From: Lepraria neglecta
Lineage: Eukaryota > Ascomycota > Lecanoromycetes > Lecanorales > Stereocaulaceae
DNA: 64,000 bases
Assembly: GCA_033220425.1 (NCBI GenBank)
Contig: CM065652.1
Span: 2,790,001 to 2,854,000 of the forward strand
Direction of reading: 5' to 3'
Position 1 is the first letter of the stretch. The number at the start of each line of letters is the position of its first letter. Positions 56,357-64,000 of the stretch are shown piece by piece. Made by a program: the position numbers and the translations under genes. The notes under the pieces were generated by a model. The model made no database searches. It had not been told where the DNA came from and saw nothing but the letters and a program-made list of their open reading frames with translations.

Positions 56357-57790
56357 TTATACAGCAGGATTAGCCTTCTCCTTCGCCTTCGCCTCCTCCT
56401 TCTCCCTAATCTCCTTTTCCCTGTCCTTCGCTGTCTCCTCCTTCTCTATCGCATACTTCCACAGCATCCAAGGTTTCTCTCAGTCCATCTCAACCCCCCA
56501 TGCATCGCCCTCCACCATGCCCGCATCTCGAAGGTCACACGGCCCGCGGCCCCATTCCTCCGCAAAAACGCCCCGCCCGAATCCCATCCACATCAGCACG
56601 GCTCGCTCGAAACCTTCCGCGTCTCGATAGAAAGGTTCGCCTTGTCCGCCGCGTTGACGCACTTGCCATGTATTTCGCTCCCCTTTGTCGATGAATTTGG
56701 CGTGTTGCACCTCGTCTAATTTACGCAAAAGGTCTTGATAAGCCGGGGAGTTGCGCTGAACACCAGAGTCGGCTGCAGCAGGCGGAGGAGGGGAAGCAGG
56801 AGCGGGCGTCTCTTGTCTTTTCGCCATTTTTGGCCCATCAACCCTTCGATACAAGATCTCCAAATCCTCAAGACTCGAACTAACATCCCACACCTTCCCC
56901 GCCTCCGCATTCTCGATCCTGAAATCCCGCATCCATAAGCGCTCATGCATATTGCAGTCTGTCATATAGAACGGAATCATGGTATCCCATCCTCCTACAT
57001 CCGCGAACGCCTGCGTGCGCACGAGAGCTAGGCGGTCGTATGCAAACCACAGCGTCGCTAGCGGACCCTATTTTGGATCTACCGTTTCTCGTAATGCGGA
57101 TACGGCGCGGGTGTAGAGAGGTTCGAAAGGTTCTCGTTCTTCGTCGCTGACGATCACGGTGTCCATGTGCGCCCAGAAGCAGTGCGTCCAGTTCCTTTCC
57201 AGGGCGGTATAGATGTAGAAATTCTAGAGCTGGGCGAAGGTGAAAAGGGTGGGTGTGGATATGACATTGATGCCCAGGATCTTTGTGAGGCGATGGTGGT
57301 CGAGGTAGAAGGGATTTTGTAATGTGAGAAGGCCATCACGATTCGAGTTCATAACGCCTGTATTCTCAATCAAGTAGATGTGTTCTGGAGGCCAGCCAGC
57401 GGTTATATAGCTGACGACTGTTCGCTGGAGTAGCCGCCACTTTCTCGTGAAGCCTATGAAGAGGGGTATCGACCCTGCGACGTGGGTAGAGGGCGGAGCA
57501 TTCCATGATGGTATCGGGGGAAGGTCTGCTGGCGACTTCGCTTTGGCAGCGAGGAGGAAATTGTCAACGATATGAGTCGGAAGGCCAACAAGAGGTTTCC
57601 TTGTAGATATTGGCTTCTCCGCCGGTGTCGACGAGCCCGGGAATAGCTTTTCAACAAGGTTCAACTTGGGGATTTTATAATAGAGGCCACTTTGGGCGAT
57701 GACGATGGTAGAGATTATGAGGAAGAGAATGAAGACGAGGCATAGGCTACGACGGAATTTGGCTTGCGACAACATTTCTTGGTGAAGCAT
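56357..57790 (-). pseudogene. Golgi-type glycosyltransferase-like gene with three in-frame stops
   Basis: A single 478-codon frame from ATG 57790 to TAA at 56357 has no indel, but three internal stops: TAG at 57224-57226 (Gln expected after TLFTFAQL), TAG at 57068-57070 (Tyr expected between VDPK and GPLATLW) and TGA at 56480-56482 (Trp expected after GVEMD). Otherwise it reads as a type II membrane protein: short cytoplasmic part, anchor (SLCLVFILFLIISTIVIAQS), stalk, then a GT-A-like domain with LFIGFTRKWRLLQRTVVSYI, WPPEHIYLIENTGVMNSNRD, HCFWAHMDTVIVSDEERE (DxD-like), FADVGGWDTMIPFYMTDCNM and HERLWMRDFRIENAEAGKVW. The C-terminal Lys/Glu helix (EKEETAKDREKEIREKEEA) lies beyond the third stop and is still open. 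I recognise the family as a fungal glycosyltransferase-like group, acceptor unknown. Most simply a young pseudogene; readthrough is the alternative. Confidence 0.75.
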
Positions 57791-57982
57791 GCGAATGCTT
57801 CATGCAAGGGGAGTGATTGCAAGACATCCTGAAAATACCTTGGCGTGAAAGATTCAAGGAAGGGATTAATTGGGATGACATGGCCGCTACGAAGCGTTAT
57901 AGCGCCAGTAAGGTTGTGGTTAGAACGTTTCAGACAAGGTATGACAGTTCTGTAAAAAGGTGTTTCCAACAAATACACAAGG

Positions 57983-59153
57983 CTATGCGGTCTTCATGAG
58001 CTTCCCACTGCCACTTCTTGATCCTTTCTCCCTTTCAAGGCCTTTTCGTCTCTTCCACTGCCACTCCACTAAGACCGGTAAGAATGTCCACAGATCGAAT
58101 TCCGGCCACAGACATTTCAAGAATACAATTTCCGTGTCTTGATGGCATTGCCAAAGCATGAAATCGCTCAGTCTCTCCACTCCTGACGTCCTTACCAGGA
58201 GATCTAAAGGTGGAAGGCCAGCAGTAAACATGTGATCGTTTAGTATTTCGGGAGTGATGGTTTCGGGATCGGGAAATGTGTCTCGGAAATCTTGGAAGTC
58301 TTTGAGATGTGGAACATCGTCTTCACCCTCGAGTATGGGATCTTCAGGCGGGGAGTCGGGATGCAGGGTTGTAGATGTAGATATAGACTCTTCGGTATCG
58401 GAAGTGGCCCCAGAGGAGGGGGAATGTGACCGTACTTTCAGGGTACCAGCAGAAAGATGTCGAGTTCGGATTGTATGTGTGATATGTGATTCGGAGAAGG
58501 AGCGCTGTTGCGAGGGTAAGGGTTTCGAGTAATCAATCACTGTGTCGCGGATCGCGGTTGTTATTTCGTCGTGAGAGGTGTATGGGCAGCAAATATTTAG
58601 AATCGCGTCCTTGTTCTTCGCAGTCATGTTGACGGCTCGATCTATAGCTTCAAGCACATCCTCCTTCACGAGCTCGCGCTGGCCGAGAACCCTGATACAG
58701 GCACCGTACCGATCTAGGAGATCGCCGTGTTGAGCCAGTTGGGAGAGCTTGACCTTTGCCATATCCATGAGCGCGTCGACTTCGTATTTTGACCGTTTGA
58801 AGTTTTCGATGCTGAAGGCATATACCGTAACGACTTTGACACCAGACTTGTAGCAGACTTCGAGGACCTAATGCAGGTTTTGAATGTCAGCAAAGCTGCT
58901 TTGGTATTCCCAGAGCACCTGTGCGGCTCACTTTCGCCAAAGCTTCAAAGCCAAGATTGTGTCCTTCAACCGTTTCTATCCCATGGCTCCTAGCAAATCG
59001 CCGATTCCCGTCCATAACAAAGGCAACATGTTGAGGGATCGGTCCCTGGCGTAGAGCCCCAATGATGAGCTCGCGGAGCTGCATGATGCCCCATTCTACG
59101 GGGGGAGACTGCAATAACCATCTTCGGATCTGGGAGAGATGCATTGAAGCCAT
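57983..59153 (-). CDS. rer2: Dehydrodolichyl diphosphate synthase (cis-prenyltransferase, Rer2-like)
   Basis: Exons 59153-58932 and 58867-57983 (64-nt intron, phase 0) give 368 aa. Family motifs: PQHVAFVMDGNRRFARSHG (region I, with catalytic Asp and the P-loop-like Asn-Arg), GHNLGFEALAKVLEVCYKSG (region II), VTVYAFSIENFKRSKYEVDA (region III), LNICCPYTSHDEITTA (region IV) and DLLVRTSGVERLSDFMLWQC (region V, RxxGxxRxSxF), then FLKCLWPEFDLWTFLPVL. The enzyme extends FPP with isopentenyl diphosphate to make dolichol precursors at the ER. An insert of about 90 residues, Ser/Thr/Asp-rich, lies between regions IV and V. ERLSDF with Glu in place of the more common Lys or Arg is a minor variant. Confidence 0.92.
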
Positions 59154-59759
59154 TGGTAGTTCTTTGTAGGGTTGAAGAGGTAGGTAGGGTGTGGGGGAAG
59201 GAGACGTGTATTGAAGGAGTCGATGAGAGTCAATTGCTTTGCAATGCTATATGGGACGGAAATATGGGCTCCCAGTCGCATTAAGATATCTGGACATAGT
59301 TTTAAACACGTATAAACCGCGCTGTAGCAAGAAAATGTAGCTTGTAAAGGGCTTGACAGTTTTGTTGATGCCTTCAGATGAAAGTTTTGGGGAGTTTTTG
59401 CCGGATTTCCTTCAGCCCTATCAACGGCTGACCATCCCGAACGTTTTGACCAGCAGTTGCCAATATCACTGTCTAATTACCATGTCATTGTCTATCTATG
59501 GATTCCAACCTGTGGAAATCATGACGTTTGCGTTCAAAAGATTAAGTAATCCACTATCCAGACGCTTCGAGAATTCCATTATAAGGCGCTTTTATGGCAT
59601 GCTTTCTAATGTGAGGCTCTATTCTAACCTGAACCTGTACCAAAATTCCTTTTTTCTCGCTAAGGTACAAACATTTGCCAAACATGCAGGGCTTCCATTC
59701 ATCAAAAGCACCATAGTACCATGCAATCGCATTATCTGGTTTGTATGGAGCATCACAGA
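59154..59759. other. Intergenic, 0.6 kb
   Basis: Between two minus-strand genes; upstream of the cis-prenyltransferase. AT-rich. A 166-codon open frame on the + strand has no resemblance to any protein. Confidence 0.45.
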
Positions 59760-61943
59760 TCATCTCCCATTGCCACGACTGAACTTGGAGTCCTTCAAGT
59801 TCTCCTTGCACTCATCGCAGTACCATTTCGCTAATAGCAGAGATACCGATTAGCAAAGGACTAACTTGCTCTGAAAGGATTATGACTTACCGTTCCTCGC
59901 AGGCGCTTTCGCTAGGCCCACACAGTCCAGATGGAACCACTCTTTCTGGCACTCGTCTCCATCGCAGCCGACCATCTCCCCATAGCTAACGCCGTTGCAA
60001 TAGCAATATTTCGGCTCATCCAAATCCTCGTCTTCATCACCCTGTATCGAAGAGGCTTCATCCTCGTGGGCCTGATTGGCTAGAATTTGCGCTGCGAGAC
60101 CGGCACCTTTCTTGTGTGACCGTTTCTGTGGTATCTCACGTGGAGCTCTCGTCCTCTGTGGCTCTACGAAGCTGGCGCTGATAGGCGTGGCTGTCTTAGA
60201 TGGTTGCTTACCATTACCGCCACGTGTCGATACTGAGATTGATGGCGGTCGAGTCCTTCCATTCCCATTCACTGACTGTTCACGTTTGAGTGCTCGATCA
60301 GTGTTCCTGCTGCCCACCACAAGGCCGCCACGCAGATCTGCTGCTCCGTCACCAGTACCTATATCCTCAATCAGATGCTCGCCTCTAGCATTGCCTGTCT
60401 CTCTCATATTGCTCTTGACGTCGCCAGTGGATCTTCCTGTCAGGCTGGATACTTTATCGACGTCGGCTGTTGTTCCGTACAGCCCATGTCCGTTGGCAGC
60501 CTTGTGGTTTGTTGAAGACGAGCGATTCCTCGGAAGTTGTAGCGCTGAATTGGATGAGTTCTGACGCGCCCTCGACGGAGGGACCCTTTGAAGCGCATTT
60601 GGTGCTGGACTTCTTCCTTGGCGATCCTTCCCAGCAGAGAATGTGCCAACTACAGGGGAGGATGCTAAAGAGGGCGAATTGGCTGCTGACGCATTTGTGT
60701 TGGCTCTATGATTGTGAACAGTTAGCGAAGGACTGACTCAACAAAGAGTAAATATTGACCTTCGTCTCCCACTTCCATTCAATGCAAGACCTCCGCGACC
60801 TTTCCTCTTTCCTGGAGCGTCGTTAACGGATAGGTCTCTAGGGCTGCCTGCACCTCCTCGACTGGACCCGAAAACCGTGGCCATAGCCCTCTCCGGGCCC
60901 AAGTTTGACCCTAAAAGCTTCTCGACTTTCCGTCGCTTGCTGGGTGGCGCTCCGTTGGCGATCCCAAGCCCAATGCTGTTGCCCAAGGCTGCATCTGCAG
61001 CTTTTCTGCCTTTGCCTCCAGCTTGGGCTTTCTTACTTATAGCTCGCCCATCGTCGAAGTCGGAATCAAGGTTTTGGTTGCGGTTCTTTTTGGCAGCCAG
61101 AGCTTCTCGTCTTTGCTCGCTTCGTATGGCTGCCCCTTCTGCCTCCTGCGCCGCAGCATTGGCTGCTGCAGCGTTGGCAGCTCTTCTCGTACGTTCTCCA
61201 GCCATTATGCCCTTCTTCTCCGCGGTCTTTTCTGTGTACGCCCAATGGGTCAGGCTACCGTAGCGAGCCTCTTCACTGATCTCGTCTTCGATGTGAGGGT
61301 AGGAGCTGTTGCAACGCTTCATCTGCTTGTCGAGGCTGTCGAGTGTGGTGTTCAAGACGTGATTCTTCTCGTCGAGGGTTGCAAGCATATCTGCCATTGT
61401 CTGTCGAATACTATGAAAGTGTTTCCGACGAGCCCAGTCGATACCGTCGGCTTGTTCTTGTGTTCTGGGCTGGGTCGACATCTCCTGTTGTGATGCATCT
61501 GCAGAGTCAGCTGCTGAAGATGGCCCGTTGGAGGCTGCAATAACATTCTGTTTCGTGAAATTACTGGCTTTTGGTGGGGAAGCTTTTGTACAGGGTGGAG
61601 GTGGAGATTTGAGGGCTTGTTTGACAAGCTCTCCAAGAAGCGCCTCAGGTCCATAGATCTTAGCATCGACTTCCTTCAGCATGGTATAATGTCTTATCAT
61701 CTCTTTCGGAAGGGCTGCGATTGCGTCTGTGAAGTGTTGTATAGCAGGGTAGAAGCCTGGATTCGCACTGCGTTCGACGTCAGGGAGCTGGACGAGGGCG
61801 CCCCCTTGAGGTTGGGCATTTGAAGCGGTTCTTGCAGGATTCGTACGTGTTTGACGGACTGGCTGGCGTCTGTTAGATGCTGCAGGCTGCTCAACAACCG
61901 TAGAGCCTGAGAAGGCCCTCATATTAGCGGTGCGATTGCTCAA
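59760..61943 (-). CDS. ING-family chromatin protein with C-terminal PHD finger
   Basis: Exons 61943-60760, 60705-59891 and 59830-59760 (introns 54 and 60 nt) give 689 aa. The N-terminal ING helix bundle starts [20 protein letters not shown] and [20 protein letters not shown], continues after a Ser/Pro-rich insert with [20 protein letters not shown] and [20 protein letters not shown], and is followed by an Ala-rich/basic region ([33 protein letters not shown]). The PHD finger is [39 protein letters not shown] and [10 protein letters not shown]: all Cys and the His are present, and the aromatic cage for H3K4me3 (Y/W) is visible. ING proteins are subunits of HAT (NuA4, NuA3) or Rpd3L HDAC complexes. 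The large size suggests the Pho23 or Yng2 branch; I cannot decide which. Confidence 0.88.
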
Positions 61944-62281
61944 GGAGGGTGCAGGGTTTCAATGCGACACTGAAGTGTGTTTTCTGTGCTTCAAAGCTGA
62001 ACGCGATTGAGTTCAGCTTTCAATGAGGGGTGGCTAGAGACTTGTAGATTATGGATCACATCACACCTCGAATAATCATGAGAAAGAGTGGTGGAGAAGG
62101 TAATTCTCTGAGCTGGCCGTCAATGAAGTGAAATCAATCTCAGTGCTGGAGAAACAGGGCTGAAATCAAAGCCGAAGGTTTGCCGAGGGTTGATAAGATA
62201 AGCGCAAAATGTCAAACGTCAACACCTGCAGCTGCAGTACAATGTAGGACAAACAATTCTATTCGTTTCTTTCCTTTCTAT
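61944..62281. promoter_or_regulatory. Divergent promoter region
   Basis: 338 bp between the ING gene and the DNAJC28-like gene. Contains CTGCAGCTGCAG at about 62226. No assigned factor. Confidence 0.4.
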
Positions 62282-64000
62282 ATGGTCATTGCAAGGCAAG
62301 GGACCCCTTTCACCTGCGCCCGCTGCCTATGCAGGCAGTCAGCACGTCTGCCTCAACGGCTTAAATATGGCAGATCTTTGAGAGCTGTTTCCCAGACTGC
62401 CGCTTTGCCACAGCAGAATGCCCAGGCTTCAGCGAAGCATGAGGACCACTCGGAGAGCTCCGAAGAGAAAAATGGGCAGGAGGAAGAACAGGGAGGAATG
62501 TCGAGAAGGCTGGCACAAATGACGGACGAGTCGATCGAGCAAGGCGGCCGTAGTGCTAAGAAGGCCATCGAGGAAGGGGCATTCTCCGAAGAATTGAAAC
62601 GGCGACTGGAGGCAAGGATTCAGGATAGCTCGTTCAAGAGTCAGAATCCTGCTGTATTTGCTCAATTAGATATGCCAGTATGTCCAGAACCTTCTCGGAA
62701 CTCTTGCTACATAATTGACGCTCCTACAGTCCAGCGCAGGAAAAGGCACGCGTGATATTGCGGCCGCTGAACCGTGGTCAGGGACGGAGAAGATGGAAGA
62801 TGCGGCTCTACGGATGCTTGATGACGCTCACAAACCTCTACGTGGCACTGGACCTCCCAAGATCCCGGCGCCACGAGGGACTCCAGTCAGCGTTGACATG
62901 CGGATGAAGAAAGCTGTGCAGAAGACTCACGGACAACGCCTCGCAAATGCTCGGGACCGCACATCTGTCTATTCTTTAAGCCAGGATCCCACATTGTCGG
63001 AGAAGGAACGAGAGCAAATGCGAAAGACTCTCAAAGAACGCTTCACTGCCGGTGCTAGGCCGATGCCAGGATCTGTCCAAGGATTGGCGGCTCTGGCGAA
63101 TGAACGGATCGAGGACGCAATCGCTCGAGGCCAATTCAAGAACGTCCCTCGCGGGAAAGGCAAGAATGTGGAGCGTGATTACAATGCGAACAGCCCCTTC
63201 CTGGACACTACGGAATACTTCATGAACAAGATCATCCAGAAACAAGACATCGTACCACCGTGGATCGAGAAGCAGCAAGAACTTGTCAAATCTGCGGCTG
63301 TATTCCGTGGCAGAATACGCAAAGACTGGAAAAGACACGCCGCTCGGGTGATTGCTAGCAAGGGTGGAGGGCTAGAGGCGCAAGTCAGACGGGCGGAAGC
63401 ATATACTGCAGCTGAGGCGGCCAACAACCCGAAGAGTAAGAAGACTGAGACCATGACTGAGATCGATCACGAGGGAAGGCTATCGCAATTGACTGTGACG
63501 GAGATGCCAACGCCTGCAAGTGACAAATCGGACTCGAAAATCACGGTTTCAGAAGAACTTGCGTCCGAATCGCCCTCTTCCTCAGCAACCCAAATCACCT
63601 CAGAACGGACCGATACCTCATCCCCATCCGGCATGGAAGACTCATCGCAAGTGCCACCCACTATCCCACAGGTTGCTCCCTTCCGCGACCCCGCCTGGGA
63701 ATCTCTCGAACTCGCTTACCACGGCCTTGCCATCAAAGAACTCAACAATCTCACCCGCACCTATAACCTCCAAGCCCCCGACCTAGCCAAGAAGCCATAC
63801 TTCTCTCTAGACCGCGAACTTCGCTCATGTTTTGCCGATGTCGCACCTCAGCTCCCCAACGAGATCAGGGAAAGAGCGCGGAGGCCTGAGGTGACAAGGG
63901 TAGAGATAATAGGGCATAGACCTGGAGGTGTGTTGGAGAGGTTTTCCGCAGACAAGGTTAAGGTGTACGATAGCACGAAGCCGAACTATGGGTTCAAGCA
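62282..64000 (+). CDS. DNAJC28/DUF1992-domain mitochondrial protein (3' end outside window)
   Basis: Exon 1 62282-62677, intron 62678-62729 (52 nt, phase 0), exon 2 from 62730 to the window edge, still open; about 555 aa visible. The N-terminus (RQGTPFTCARCLCRQSARLP) is Arg-rich, like a mitochondrial presequence. The DNAJC28-conserved (DUF1992) domain is clear: ALANERIEDAIARGQFKNVP, RGKGKNVERDYNANSPFLDT, TEYFMNKIIQKQDIVPPWIE, then an ESAAVF-like helix (VKSAAVFRGRIRKDWKRHAA). The C-terminal part (PAWESLELAYHGLAIKELNN, LTRTYNLQAPDLAKKPYFSL) belongs to the same fungal family. No J-domain is present in the visible part. Inferred to be a mitochondrial protein of unknown role. The start is the first ATG before the presequence; the upstream frame is longer but lacks these features. 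Confidence 0.85.

Noticed and set aside
59353-59853. 166-codon + strand open frame
   Set aside because: Overlaps antisense to the last ING exon with its PHD finger, and is otherwise AT-rich; no similarity.

Overview
The window is nuclear DNA of a filamentous ascomycete (Pezizomycotina). Evidence: short introns (mostly 45-105 nt, GT-AG, with CTGAC/CTAAC-like branch sites), a Zn2Cys6 regulator, an ACS-type MFS transporter, a fungal rhodopsin-domain membrane protein, a cytochrome P450, a SesB-like hydrolase, and clear fungal forms of Cdc24, BRAP2/Etp1, Psf3, an ING-family protein, farnesyltransferase beta, MCU and Mn-SOD. A Dothideomycete is my best guess, at low confidence. Coordinates, introns and phases were worked out by eye; every stated splice model keeps the reading frame.

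Layout. 0-6.3 kb: 3' part of an alpha/beta-hydrolase gene, a DUF7137-like single-pass glycoprotein, a thioredoxin-like ER protein and an ornithine cyclodeaminase/mu-crystallin protein. 7.4-15.4 kb: four fungal genes of unknown function, with a degenerate 63-65 bp tandem array (9.44-10.33 kb) between two convergent genes. 15.9-22.7 kb: mitochondrial calcium uniporter, a dsRBD-like 3' exon, a 2.2 kb stretch without a recognised gene, and farnesyltransferase beta. 24.7-31.6 kb: Zn2Cys6 factor, polyubiquitin with a decayed fourth unit, and BRAP2/Etp1. 32.3-38.7 kb: a decayed c-type-cytochrome-like gene, then a divergent P450 / SET-domain pair. 40.0-49.7 kb: Cdc24 with an exceptional 905-nt intron, Mn-SOD, two unknown genes and Psf3. 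50.1-59.2 kb: MFS transporter, a piggyBac transposase fossil, a rhodopsin-domain protein, a glycosyltransferase-like gene with three in-frame stops, and a cis-prenyltransferase. 59.8-64 kb: ING-PHD chromatin protein divergent from a DNAJC28-like mitochondrial gene that runs off the right edge.

The genes do not form one pathway or an evident biosynthetic cluster; this is ordinary housekeeping sequence with several decayed loci. Farnesyltransferase beta and the cis-prenyltransferase both use isoprenoid diphosphates, and MCU, SOD2 and the DNAJC28-like protein are mitochondrial, but none of these is physically grouped. The most unusual structures are the ORF-bearing cdc24 intron, the 64-bp array, the glycosyltransferase frame interrupted only by nonsense codons, and the ubiquitin tail whose fourth-unit remnant begins and ends like an intron. 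I found no demonstrable new multi-gene system.
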